From NCBI GenBank assembly GCA_945643635.1, contig CALZFC010000006.1, positions 2,624,001-2,688,000 of the forward strand: DNA of 64,000 bases, read 5' to 3'. A program made the translations under genes and the position numbers. Under the pieces are notes generated by a model that was given only the letters and a program-made list of their open reading frames with translations, did not search any database and was not told the origin of the DNA. This stretch comes from Allodiplogaster sudhausi. Lineage: Eukaryota; Nematoda; Chromadorea; Rhabditida; Diplogasteridae. Numbering within the stretch: position 1 is the first letter of the stretch; each line of letters starts with the position of its first letter. Below are positions 48,090 to 60,244 of the stretch, piece by piece.

Positions 48090-48514
48090 TTCTCGGGCAG
48101 AGGTGCAAAGTGGCCGGCCCGGGCCGGGCCGGACCCAAAAAAAGTTGGGCCGGCCCACAGGCCCGATTGGGCCCGATAAGCACACAATGTCGTCCAGTCA
48201 GGACGACTAGTGGCATTGTTAAGTGCAAAACTTTCTTAATTTGTTCATTTTTCCCCCTAAAACTTTTTCTTCCATACATTAAAATTCATGCTCGTAACAC
48301 GAGCATGAAAAATTCTGGATTTCAAAACAAATTGTAACTCGTCGAGTTTTTTCCCCAGAATTTTTAAAAATCGGGCTCAATCGGGCCCACGGGCCGGGCC
48401 GGGCCCAAAATTCTAGTTCCCGGAAATGGATCGGGCCGGGCTGGCCGAGTCCTTGGGCGCGACGGGCAAGGCCGGCCCAAAATTTTTGGGCCTGTTGGCA
48501 CCTCTGTTCTCGGG
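48090..48514. mobile_element. hAT-type MITE, 409 bp, with perfect 8-bp target duplication
   Basis: TTCTCGGG (48090-48097) directly precedes CAGAGGTGC, and the same TTCTCGGG (48507-48514) follows GCACCTCTG. An 8-bp duplication and CAGAGGTG ends are diagnostic of hAT transposons. The interior holds GGCCCG/CGGGCC-rich arms and a short hairpin (GTCGTCCAGTCAGGACGAC). No transposase. It is one of the cleanest insertions in the window, hence probably young. Confidence 0.92.
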
Positions 48515-48639
48515 TATTCATCATTCAAAGCCTTGACCGAATTAAAAGAGCACAAAAATAATAACAAATATTTTTTTTCAACTGTGATTCATACAATAAG
48601 AATGAAATTCACGAAATGCAAATATTGAATTTTTTTCAG

Positions 48640-49330
48640 CGCGAATAAAAACTTAAGAGTGTGTGAAGTGGAGAATCGTGTTAAAGGAAAAGAAATGTAG
48701 TCGCAGGGAAACTTGACGTAAACGAACGTTTTTTGCATTTGGAGTTCACGACAATTCTAGTTGCTATATTTATATGACACAGAATGTACAAGGACCATGA
48801 AATGATGAGTGAGCAAGTGATGAGAGAGAGAGGCAGAGACCGAGATAAAGCATGGAAGTGAGAGAGAGAGACTGAGAGTGAGAGAATGAGAGCGAGAGAG
48901 AGAGAGAGAGAGAGAGTGAGTTAAGGGAAGAGGGAGAGAGGTAGAACACGGTAATAACACGACCGGAGAAGGACGCTCTCTTCTCATTGTCAGGTAGCTC
49001 GGTCTCCTCTTCTTGAACTCACTTTTGTTGCTGCTCCATTTGCCCTTTTGCTTGTCATTCATACAAGAAGGCCCCCCACGACACGAATATCAGGTCAGTT
49101 TAGGTAGTATGGGAATAATGAAAAATAGCTGTTGAAATTATCAATAAACAATCAATATAAAGCAAGACATCACCTAATAGTGTAAAAAACCAATATCCCT
49201 TTTGGAAAATAAAGAACATGCTCCAAAATAGAACAGGTGGTTTCATAGACAACAAAGTTCGCATTGATGAAATAAATAAAAGAAGCTACATTGACTTTTA
49301 TTGTTCCTTTTTTTAGTCATTTCTATATAT
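48640..49330. repeat. Module B, copy 1
   Basis: GGAGTTCACGACAATT, a GA tract (48830-48920), GAGAAGGACGCTCTCTTCTC, GAACAGGTGGTTTCA and GTTCGCATTGATGAA. It is collinear with 55740-56440 over about 700 bp including the GA tract. Confidence 0.8.
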
Positions 49331-49461
49331 AGAACCGTCGTAAAAAAATATACAATCATTAGCAAGAAGATGCTGACTCAATATCATGAGTCTCTGCAAA
49401 TGAAAAGCACGGGGTAGAACTCGCCGCAGTCTCACTTTGCATGAGCGCTGCTGAGGTCGAG

Positions 49462-49504
<43 letters not shown>

Positions 49505-51084
49505 AAGCATAGCATATGATAAGACGCTCTTCGATTCGCTGCCCGTTCGATTACGATTCCATTACGACGTTTGCCTTAAATTGTTTCTGTTTAATTCTCT
49601 TAAACTATTTTAAGTAATTATTGACACAATGCAAATAAGAAAAAATTGGAGAAAGGAGATAGTTAAGCACAAGGGATAAATTAAACATGTATGTAATTGT
49701 GATAAGCTTCAGACGATAGCCAATTACACTTTTGTTGCTTCAAGTATTATGAGTCTTTTCCAAGAAGACGCCCTCGGATCAGCACCTTAAACTTTATTTC
49801 CCTTTTATCGCTATATTAAGCATCATAAACTACCGGGATTTGATTGCGAAAGATTCCATTCATCTTCGTTTGTTGAGTTTATTCATTTCGTAACTACAAT
49901 ACTCGTAATTACAGTAGAAAACTACATTATACGAGAGAGAGAAAAAAGAAAAATAAATAAAGTGATTATGATTCGTAATGCTTGTGTTTGTATGATGAGA
50001 GAAGGGGGCATCCAAAAGCCACAAGAGAGTGTCGGTGTCTTCTCCTCTTGCACATTTTTGATGCCTATATGCGGGACTCTCTTGTGACTTTCAACGCAGG
50101 ACTCGTCTTTCAACTGACAAACACAACAAACAATAAGAATCATAATCACGAGATTTATTTTTTTTTCCGTCTCTCTCTCTCGAATACTGTAGGCATCATT
50201 TTGATACTTTGTTAATCATTTCCCTTTATTCAATTCATAATAAAATTGCAAAATGTGGTTTGAAAATATACTTGAATGCTACATAAGCTACTGTTCGTAT
50301 TTATTTTTGCAAATCCAAATTGTAGAAAACAAAACTCCTCAGCAGCGCTCATGCAAAGTGAGACTGCAGTCTCCCGCATGCGGCGTGATCTGTCCGGTGC
50401 TTTTCACTTGCATAGATTCATAATATGGTGTCAAAATTTTCTCGTTAATGATGTTAAAAGAGCGGAGTGCGATCCGTATAGGGAAATACATTTAAAAACA
50501 AATAAAGTTCTATTCATATCACAATTGAGGAGCTTCTTTTTCCCCAATAATTTGCTTTTTTCACTGCGAACTTTGCTGTCAGTGAAAACACTTACTTTCT
50601 AGGCTTTTCACTTTTAGAGATTCAGGATCAACACTTTCCTGTTAATGATTACATTCTGCCATGATAGCTTATGATGAGAATAAATGAAAAATTAAAATCA
50701 AATTCAATGTTAATCGCTAATGAGCCGCTTCTTTTTTCCTCAATAATCTGTTCAATGCGAACTTTGTTGTGAGTGGAACCACTTCTTCTAATTTGAAGCA
50801 GGGTTTTTTTTCTAACCCATTCGTTTGTTTAAGACTATTAGGAAACGTCTGCTTTTATATCGACTGTTTGTTGATACTTCTATTAGATATTTTTTTCATT
50901 ATTCCCATGCAAATGAAGATTGTTGGGCTGATAGGTGTCGGACGGACTTTTCAACAAGGATTGTAACAACAAAAGTAAAGTACATAAAGTTTGTTATAAT
51001 TTAAATTGTGAAAAGTTTAATTTTCTGCAGTTCTCAACTACATACATCAATTTTATTAATATTTCTCATCTTTCACACATTTTG
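49331..51084. other. Repeat mosaic without supportable genes
   Basis: M1 (49388 inverse, 50335), M2 (49800), M4 (49965, inverse near 50130), and a GA tract at 49465-49505. The longest frames are repeat-derived. Confidence 0.5.
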
Positions 51085-51638
51085 CTTTTAAAGCAACAAA
51101 CTTTACCGAATTGATTGCTTTCATGTTTTTTTTTATGTTGGACGATTTTCCACGTTTTACTCTATCTTTTCTCGCGCTATTTTCTCTCGTTCACCTTTTC
51201 ACTCTCTCTCTCTCGGCATGCGTGTTTGGTGTAAGAAATGGGTGCTCACGCTGAACTGTGCAGTAACAGTTGCAAAACCGGCGTTAAACTTTTGAGTAAG
51301 GCTGCTTGATTTGCAAAAACGACGTCTTTGGCCGTCAACAAAAAAGGTCCACTCCAAATTTATAATAAATTAAATTAAATTGAATTAAATTTATAATCTT
51401 TAGTTCGCAATCTCAAAAATCTTTCTTTTTTCTTTCTCTTTTAAGTTTTTTTTATTGAGTACCGCTCGCTGGAACGATCAAATCAAATGGAAATTGATTT
51501 AAAATGAGCCATCCATGAGGCACAAAACCACCATATAGCGCAATTTAATTTGCAAACATTACTTACTACTGAACATTAGCCGACGTCAGGATATTAAGAA
51601 TTTAGTTTTTTAAAGAAAATTCCATTTTAGAGTTCCTC

Positions 51639-52073
51639 TTAAAGGAGTTCATAAGGGAAAAACTCCTACCACGATTGGAGGCCCGATCACTTAAAAGTAC
51701 GGTGATAGCAATCCTCAGAAATGGAGCTACTGCATCTCGCCTCTCTCCCCAGAAACTTGTGGTATGGTCAACAGGGCACGTGAGCCTATGTGTTAAGGAA
51801 AACCCGGCCAATGTAGGTAGCTCAAACCATATGTATAAATTTCACTGGCAGTTGGAGAATGGCCTCGCCGGCCACGGTGGGTCCCTACCAAATTCTTTCT
51901 GAAAAAGGCGGGAAGATAAAATATTCGCGAATTCAAAGTAGATAATGCTGTTAATTTCCTCAGGGCAGAGTTTTTGTGACTTCGAGACACTTGCAATCTA
52001 AGGTTCTAGATCAAGCCGACCAAATAAGTCAAAAAAGCAAGACACTATAAAATTCCCCTTAGGTCTCCTTTAA
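51639..52073. mobile_element. F2 MITE, TTAA-flanked, inserted in a foldback arm
   Basis: TTAA+AGGAGTTCATAAGGG at 51639 and GGTCTCCT+TTAA ending 52073. The opposite arm of the enclosing palindrome, read in inverse near 53240-53270, runs straight from GTTCCTCT into AAAGGTTTATTTATAAAAAC, corresponding to the site without insertion. A second copy, inverted, is at 56840-57273. Confidence 0.9.
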
Positions 52074-52419
52074 GGGTTATTTATAAAAACATGTAAAACA
52101 AAAAAAAATTTAAGCGACAATTCATTCGGCTTTAAATTAACTTTCAATTACCTCTCTCAACTTGGACGATTTAAGTGGAAGAGAGCGAGGAGACGGACAT
52201 CAGCGGACATCAAAGAGATGCCGCCGGCGGACATCAGCTCGGCTGGTTTTGGCCACCGCGCCCAAGACAGTACGCCAGCGACCGTCCACTCGTCTTTCCG
52301 CGCCGAAGCAGATTCACACGAATCGCGGCGCTTTTCTGAGAAAGCGAAGAGGTTAATTTTTTCTACTTTTCTTTTATTTTTTCACAGAAGAACGGAAAAT
52401 AGATAAGTTTGTGCGAACA

Positions 52420-52535
52420 AAGGCAAGTTGCCAATGAAGATGACCGGTGACGTCATCCTCTTCTCCAACTCCGCCACCTTCGAAACATCCAGACGAATCG
52501 AGTACCATTCGCGAGGAATTCTGCAAGAATTGTGA
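52420..52535 (-). other. Coding-like block IRLDVSKVAELE..VIFIGNLP, copy 2
   Basis: After acceptor TTCTTGCAG the minus-strand frame reads IPREWYSIRLDVSKVAELEK then RMTSPVIFIGNLPLFAQT. The splice-like start and conservation with the 45.6 kb copy suggest a captured exon or an old transposon protein. Function unknown. Confidence 0.35.
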
Positions 52536-54600
52536 CAAAATGGAATAGGTCGTGCATAAACGAGAAGAATCATTGCATCAAACTTCATCTCCTTTTTTTC
52601 CACATTCATCATCATAAACCACCGGGAGTCGATTGCAAGAGGAGTGTGAAAGAAGAAAAAGTTGATTTATTTTCATTCTTTCCAAAAATATATTTTGCTT
52701 GTCATTTAATAAAATAGTCTGCACGAACACGAATTTATCGTCGCTCAAATTCTGGACCAATTAAAAGAGAATTATCGCGAATGGGAAGGAAATAAAAAAT
52801 TTTTAAACGGAAATGACAGTCGTATTTTTGAAAGGAATTTGGTTTTGTCAAGACAAATTCAATCAATTACGATAGCATCGTAAATAACAAGAAGGATAAA
52901 TATTTGAGGACACAAATAAAATAGAATAAAAGTAGAAAAAACTTCACTTCTTCACTCTCTCAGAAGAGCGTCGCGATTCGCGTGCAACTGCTTCGGCGCG
53001 GAAAGCCGATTTGACGGTCGTCTTGGGCGTGGCAGCCAAAACCAGCTGAGCTGATGGCTGCCGGCGGCATCTCTTTGAAGTCAGCCGGCGGCACCTCTTT
53101 GATGACCGCTGGCGGGCCCTCTTACGCTCTTCTTCGTCTTCTCCTCCTCGCTCTCTTCGAAATGCGTCGACATTGACATTACGTTAACCTTGTATAATTG
53201 TCTTTTTTTATTTTTTTTATTTTTATATGGCTTTAAGTGTTTTTATAAATAAACCTTTAGAGGAACTCTAAAATGGAATTTTGTTAAATAAAAACATAAA
53301 TTATTAAGGTCGCTGTAAATATCCTGGCGTCGGCTAATGTTCAGGAGAAACTAATGTTTGCAAATTAAATTGCGCTATATGGTGGTTTTGTGCCGCATGG
53401 ATGGCTTATTTTAAATCAGCTTCCGTTTTCTTTCATTGTGCCAGCGAGAGAAAAACTCTATGCAACAAAAAAAACATAAAAAAAGAATGAAAATATAAAG
53501 AACTTTCAGACTGAGAACTGAAGATTATAAATTTTATTCGGTTTAATTTAATTTATTATAAATCTGGAGTGGTCCATTTTTGTTGACTCGGGTTTACGGC
53601 CAAAGACGTTGTGTTACAAATCAAACAAGCTTACCCAAAAGTTTATCGCCAGTTTCGCAACTGTTACTGCACATTTCGGCGTGAGCACACATTTCTTATC
53701 CCAAACACGCATGCGGAGAGAGAGAAAACGTGAACGAGAGAAAATAGCGCGAGAAAAGATAGAGAAAATACGAGTAAAATCGTTCGCCATAAAGAAACAT
53801 GAATACAATCAATTGGGTAAAGTTTGTAACTTTAAAATCGCAATGAGCGAACGATGAAAATATATCGTCAATCCAAATAGCATGTCATTTTTATGGCCAT
53901 ATTCAGCATCATAAAACACCAGACAACAGTCAGATTTTGAAAAACACAAACATAACAAACACATTACAAATCATAATCACACGATTTATTTTTTATTCTT
54001 TCGGATAAAATACATTTAGTCCTCAATGTTTTTTTAAATAATCATGTCCAAAAGGAAATTGGTTGCTTTTTCTACAAGACGGAACTGTAGAAAAATAAAG
54101 TGTGTTGTCTTCGTCTACCTGTACTTTTAATCTTATGGTCGTAATTGTCGGGTTTCTCTCCTTGAGCATTTTTGAAGCAATAACTATAGCCTTTCGAGAT
54201 AAAGACAATTTAAAAATCTTTTCGCCGAAACATCCAAACAAATCAAGAATAAACATGCTAAAAAAAAAAGTATACATGGAACAATAAGGTGTATATATCT
54301 CTGTGTCTAAATAAAACTTTATCGGTCAGCTTTTTTAAACTATGTTCTTCGATCATCGAGCAAATAGAAATTTGACAAATGAGTTTTATTTGGCGTCATT
54401 GTGTTAAAAGCACCTGGACAACTTTTGAATATGTTAGAATAAAAAAGATGTAAAGAAAAAGTTTTTATTTGCAATTTTCTTATTGCTTGTCAGCATTTCA
54501 CCTGGAAAGTTTTAAATGACGATACGTGAAAAACACACTTTCATTTGCTATTCGACCTTAAAATGACAACCTGTTTTGAACCCAAAGCTCAAACAAGATA

Positions 54601-54930
54601 TACCGTACCTCTCTATTAGTTACTCCCCCCCTCCAATAGTACCCCCCCCCCTCCTAACAGTTTAGTACCTCAGCTCTAGATGTACCTCTCATGGAAACTG
54701 CTCTAACCAATGAACTGATGGCAAATTCTTTAAAAAACTGTTGTGAAACGGATATGATATGATGATTCCATTGAATTCGAGTTATGATTCATCTTTTTTG
54801 GAAATCAAATGTCATTATTAAACTTTTAGTGTCTCACATTGAAAAATAGTTCCCCTCCCTCTAATTGTGCCCCTCTCCCGCAAGGGTATTGAAAAATAGT
54901 ACCGGGGGTAGTAATAGAGAAAATACGGTA
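54601..54930. mobile_element. TA-flanked MITE with TACCGTA/TACGGTA ends
   Basis: TACCGTACCTCTCTATTAGT at 54601 and its inverse ending TACGGTA at 54930. Inner arms share the CCCCCTC..TATTTTTCAATA pattern with opposite polarity. TA at each end fits Tc1/mariner-type target duplication. A half copy is at 26632. Confidence 0.75.
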
Positions 54931-55739
54931 CATATGTACATACATTTGTACTTTAGGCATTCGCCGAGAATACAAGAGTTGGAGGCTTTTGAAGAAACTC
55001 GATTTTGCATTCTTAGAGTGTCACTCGGCTACACTTTTTAATGTGTAATGCATCTGTCTCTGACTCGTCCTCAGCAGCGCTCATACAAAGTGAGACTGCG
55101 GTGAGTTCTGCCTCCGTGCTTTTCACTTGCAGAGATTGCTTCCCACTCACGATCAGTGTTGTTATACAATCGTCTTCCCACCTTTGCGCTGTCCAAGCCC
55201 AGAGTGAGCACTATTTTTTTCCGCCGCGCCACTGTTTCGATGTGCTGTGCGGCACAGGGGAGACTAATCTTTTTTCAATCTATTTTATTACAAAAAGAAT
55301 GACGATTAACATTTTACTTTTCTGCTTTGAACAATATCTATATTGAAGAAAAATAGAGCCTGACATCAGCACATAAAACTTCCTCTTCTTTTTATGGCCA
55401 TTTCAGTAGCATAAACCAGCGGGATTCGATGTGTGAAAGAAAAAAATGTTATATTTTCAGTAATGCCAGAAATAATTTATTTTTTTCATAAAATAGTCTG
55501 CATCGACTTCTAGACTATTAAAAAATTAGAATAAAAGAACAAAATAGTCTTATTTTTAAAAGGTATTTGATCTTGACAAGTCAAATTCCATCAAATGCGA
55601 TAATAGAGTAATTCACGAAGTGCAAGGCCAAATCCAAGTATTTTAATATATTTGGATATAATCTTCTTTTATATGGAAATAATATGTATTTTTTGGAAAT
55701 AATCACGCACATAAATCGGAAGAGTGTGTGCTCGCATGA

Positions 55740-56440
55740 GAAGTGGATAATTGGGGGGAAGAAAAAAAGCCGTCGCAGGGACACTTGACGAGAAATTTTG
55801 CATTTGGAGTTCACGACAATTTTGTTTCAAGATTTATATGACAGAAATTCAAGGACCATGAAATGATGAGTGAGAAGTGATAGAAAGAGAGACCGAGAGA
55901 AAGAGACTGAGAGAGAGAGAGAAAGCGACTAAGGGTGAGAGAGTGTGGGCGAGAGAGAGAGAGAAAGAGAGAGAGAGAGTGAGAGAGTGAGATAGAGAGA
56001 GTGAGATAGAGGAAGAGGGAGAGAGACAGAACACAGAAATAACACGACTGGAGAAGGACGCTCTCTTCTCATTTTCAGCTAGCGCGGGCTCCTCTTATTG
56101 AACTCTATCTTGATGCTGTTCCATTTGGCCTCTAGCTTGTCATTCTGCCATACAAGAAGACTCCTGAAACACGAATATCAATGCAGCTTAGGTAGCATCT
56201 GAAAAATAAAAATAACAGCCTTTGAAATTGTCAAGAAACAATAAATATTTGTAAAATCAGTCGTGACCTAATGGTATTAACAAGCGAATGTCTCTGTTAG
56301 AAAATAAGGTTCATGCTCCAAAAAAAGAACAGGTGGTTTCACTGACAACAAAAGTTCGCATTGATGAATTTAAAAAAAAGAAGCTAATCAACATTGAGTT
56401 TTATTGTAATTTTTTTTTTGGTCATTTCTTTATATGAGAG
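55740..56440. repeat. Module B, copy 2
   Basis: Collinear with 48640-49330, including the position of the GA tract (55885-56030). Confidence 0.8.
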
Positions 56441-56839
56441 CTTCGGAAGAGCTACAATCATTAGCTATGTATATATGCAGAAAAGCTAAATGTTTGTATA
56501 TTATGTATAATACATATATTTATATATAATGTACATAAATTTATACTCGTCCGTATTCTCTCATGAGTTCGTTGTACGACGAAGAAGACTTAGTTGTAGA
56601 TCCAATGTTCTGAAAGTTGGTGACGAATAGTTATTCTCACCAGAAAAAATCCTCATTATAAAATGAGAAAAATAATAATAATAACAATAATGATATTTAA
56701 ATCAGAGTAAGTGTTCATATATATGCATGGTTTTGCTCAAAATTTAGGCATGGCGCTTTTGATTCGCAAGCAGATTACTAAAGAAATGCCATGTAAAATT
56801 CGCTTTGATACGGAGCATTCGCCACCATGCATTCGTTTG

Positions 56840-57273
56840 TTAAAGGAGGTCCAAGGCGAATAAATAGTGTATTGTTTTTTCGCATTATTTAGTCAGGTTG
56901 AGCTAGAAACTTCGATTACAAGTGCTCCGAAGTCACAAAAACCCCTCTGCCCTAAGGAAATTAGCAGTATTCTATACTTTGAATTAGCGAATGTTTTATA
57001 TTTCCGCCATTTTCAAAAAAATTGGCAGGGCTACGCCGTGGCCGACGGGGCCAGTCGAATCCTACACTTAAAATTTATATATATGGGGCGCGCAACCAAC
57101 ATTGGCCGGGTTTTGCTTAACACGTCGACTTGTTTGGCAGTTGACCAAAGCACAAATTTCTGTGGAGAGAGGCAAGGGGCAGCAGCACCATTTTGTGGAT
57201 TCTTCACACCGTACTTTTTACCAATCTGTCAGGGACTTCGTGGTAGGCGTTTTTCCCTTATGACCTCCTTTAA
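56840..57273. mobile_element. F2 MITE, second copy (inverted)
   Basis: TTAA+AGGAGGTCC at 56840 and GGACCTCCTTTAA-like end at 57273; 434 bp against 435 bp for the other copy. Internal sequence (AACCCGGCCAATGT, GGGAAAAACGCCTACCACG) matches it in inverse orientation. Confidence 0.85.
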
Positions 57274-57289
57274 GGAGATAATTTAAATA

Positions 57290-57437
57290 AGAGGAAGAGA
57301 TGCATAGAGCGATTTGATGAGAACAAGAGAGAAAGATAGTAAGAGAGGGGAAGTGAGATATACACAGAAATATAGAACGAGAGATAAATAGAAAAACGAA
57401 TCGAGAATGAGGCAAGGAGAGGGAGAGAGAGAGAATT

Positions 57438-57470
<33 letters not shown>

Positions 57471-57586
57471 CGGAGATGCACAGAGAGGTAGAAGGAAAAT
57501 GAGAGAATGAGAGAGAGAAGTGAGAGATAGCGAGACAAAGAAAAAGAGAATGGCAGAGAGAGAGAGAGAGGGAGAGAAGGAGAGAC
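57290..57586. repeat. (GA)n-rich tract
   Basis: About 290 bp of interrupted GA repeat directly 3' of the lipase exon. Confidence 0.85.
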
Positions 57587-58315
57587 TGACTCCTTCATGA
57601 CTTGGTCAAGATCATACTTCGACACGACGAACTCTTCGTCCGAGTGCGCGAGTGAAGAGTAATTCCTGAAACAGCAGTCGACACCCACCTGGAAAGAAGA
57701 GCATTAAAGGAGATGTCCGGATACATATTATATTATATATATAAATATCATATTATATAAGTTTCACGTATTACATATATATTTTATTTTTATTTATTTA
57801 TTTATTTATTTGTTAGTAGATGCTACGGTCAATTCACAATGCGAACAGAACGAAGAGTTCGAGTACTTATCAATAAGTATATTAACAGCTGACATCAAAA
57901 ATCAATGATCCAGAATAGCTGTCTCTTTTAATCTGAAAATGTTTCCCGATCCCAGACCAAGTTGTCATCGCTGCTGAAGATGGCAAACGAGTGCGTGTCT
58001 TCATGTCGTCGTAGTTGCATGTTCAGATTTACCTGGAAACGGTTATGTCTTTTCTCTCTCTCTCTCTCTCTCTTTTCTTCTTAGAAATCATAATAATTAA
58101 AGTTGCTACTTTAACAACAATTTCTTTGAAAGGTTGATTGAAAACAAATAATATATAAATTGCGGCAAATTAAAATATATATATTTATCCGTCCGGCGAC
58201 TTGTAAGCATGCGCGACGTGCAGTAGAGGCCGTCTTCGGCGGAGCAGATCGCAATCGGTAGGACGCATAAGTAACTACCGTAGTTGGCACCCGCGACACT
58301 AACGAAGGTCTCCAC
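57587..58315 (-). pseudogene. Class-2 (EstA-type) lipase fragment, three exons, catalytic His replaced
   Basis: Exons 58315-58201, 58032-57958 and 57688-57587. Exon 1 reads VETFVSVAGANYGSYLCVLP then ICSAEDGLYCTSRML, strongly like nematode secreted lipases (VDTFVSVAGANHG..LC). Exon 2 ends HEDTHSFAIFSSDDNL, with the acid-residue region. Exon 3 reads VGVDCCFRNYSSLAHSDEEF then VVSKYDLDQVMKES, where the family has x-N-H-D-Q-V. Here the catalytic His is Leu (DLDQV). Exons 2 and 3 join in phase 0, but exon 1's only good donor leaves phase 1, which exon 2 cannot continue. The exons with the nucleophile GHSxGG were not found upstream. The fragment is therefore probably dead; a diverged non-catalytic member is the alternative. 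Confidence 0.65.
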
Positions 58316-59640
58316 CTGAAAAAAAAATTATTTACTAAACTAAAAAATAATAATTTGATTATTACCAATGACCAGGCAGTTTTGACAAGAAGACTCATAT
58401 GATAAATGTTTACTGTCCTCAATGACGATGTTGCAGACCGCTCATGTGATGAGAATAAATAAGTATTAGCTGATATATTTGTTTAAAGTCCCAAATTATT
58501 TACACACCCGGCTCCATCTCCATAACTTCAATGTGCATATATCTACTCTATTGCGAATAGACAAGTGTCCGCTTCGGTGGCTGATGGAACTTCTTTTTGC
58601 CCGCCCGGTTCTCCACTCCCTCCTCATGCGAGCACTTACTCTTCTGCTTTGTGCGCAAAATTTTTTTTGGCAATTTTCATTTTTCTTTTTCAAAATCTGA
58701 TTCGCGGTGGTTTTGATACCACTTCATTGCTCTATGAATGTTATTTCTTCCTTAAGTAAATGTTCCCTATATTCATTGGCCTTCTAATCATCAAAAGCGA
58801 TAATAGGTTTCACGGAGATGCAAGTCCTTCTCCATGTCTACCAATGCCCACTTGCTGTCTATCTCTCTCAGTTATTTAATTCTCCTCGTCCTCTCGTTCA
58901 ATCTATGTCTCTCTCTCCTCTTTTTTCCATCTTTCTTTTTCTCTTTTCTTCTCTCCGCCTTTTTCGCATTGCTAAGCTATCTTGCTTGTTGTAACTTAAG
59001 AGTTAGGCATTGAAGTAACTGTTTGTGTGACTTCATAGCCGTAAGAGTTAGTGTTTTAGGACTTAGAGCAGTAACAATTAGTATGGATAGGGCCGGCCAT
59101 CAACGAAACGAAGTTATTCTCGACATGGGTCTTTAGGGGTAAGAAATGTGTGTGCACGCTAAATGGTGCAGTAACAGCTTGCAAATCCGGCCATCAGCTT
59201 TTAAGCAGGGCTGCTAGAATTTTTTTTGCACCAAGACTTCGGGCCTCAAACAGAGGCAGCAAAAAACAGCGTTCTCTCACAATTCAAATTAAATTATGTT
59301 TCTAATGAAATGTTGTCCATCGCTTTATCGAACACCAATGGAAATCAATTCAAATGAGCCATCGATGCAGCAACAAACCTCCATATAGAGTATATTTATC
59401 TGTGTTTACACTCAAAGCTATTTCTGAACTTTTGACGAAATCAAGTTATCAGTAATTGCATTATGTCGATCACTTTACTTGCTATAAATTTTTTTTACCA
59501 TTTTGCACTTTGACTTAAAATATATTAAAGCATTTATGTAAAAATTAAATTAAATTTAAAAAATAATAATTCGAGGCGAACGTCATGTCAATATTGACGC
59601 ATGAGCCGCTGCTATTCGAATAGAGGGAGAAGAAGAAGGG
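58316..59640. other. No gene supported
   Basis: Searched for upstream lipase exons (GHSMGG) without success. Holds module-like segments also seen at 51240-51560 (GCACGCT..TGCAGTAACAG near 59155, CCATATAGAG near 59390) and CT-rich stretches near 58860-58960. Confidence 0.4.
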
Positions 59641-59741
59641 AGTGAGAGGGGATGCCAGGGGCAATCAGATGGTCCCGAGCGGACATCAATGAGATGCAGA
59701 TGTCGCCAGAGCAAAAACAGAGAGTAGAGAGGGAGAGAGGA

Positions 59742-59782
<41 letters not shown>

Positions 59783-60244
59783 GAGAAAGAGGAAGAGAGA
59801 GAGAGAGAGAGGGAGAGGAAAAGAGAAGAGGGGAGGGACACTGATGCAGAAGAGTGGAGAGTTTGAAACGAATGTTATGCTCGAAAAGACGGAGGAGGAG
59901 AGAGATTAATTGTGTTTAAAGTTAGTTTATAATATACTTTAGAGCGATATTAAGAGAGATTGAATGAGAGAATGAAAGAGAAAATGAAAGAGAAAGACTG
60001 AGAACGAGAGAGTGTGCAAGAAGGAGAGAGGAGATACAAAGAGAAATACCGAGAATTAGAGAGAGAGAAAGGGAGAGAGAGCGAAAAAAAATGTTTTTAT
60101 TCATTCTTTTGTTTATGGTATCAATTTTGCTAAACATGCATGTCAGATATGCCCCATAATGTTTCTTTTATCTAATTTTTCATGCTTTCATAAGAAAGAA
60201 ACGCATCCAGAACAAGGCGGTTTTGACGAACGCTCTTATGATTA
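59641..60244. repeat. Module A, copy 2, left half
   Basis: GA tracts (59725-59830, 59950-60090) with GGGAGGGACACTGATGCAGA and AACAAGGCGGTTTTGAC, matching 34900-35394. The match stops at the TTAA at 60242. Confidence 0.8.

Larger units (their letters stand above)
51085..53850. mobile_element. 2.8 kb foldback element, arms 51085-51640 / 53255-53850
   Basis: Outer arms pair over about 560 bp: CGGCATGCGTGTTTGG (51215) with the inverse near 53705, and ACCACCATATAGCGCA (51525) with the inverse near 53385. Inner parts pair too: GACATCAAAGAGATGCCGCC (52205) with the inverse near 53080. The left arm is interrupted by an F2 insertion (51639-52073). The centre (about 52.4-52.9 kb) carries the coding-like block on the minus strand. 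Confidence 0.8.
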
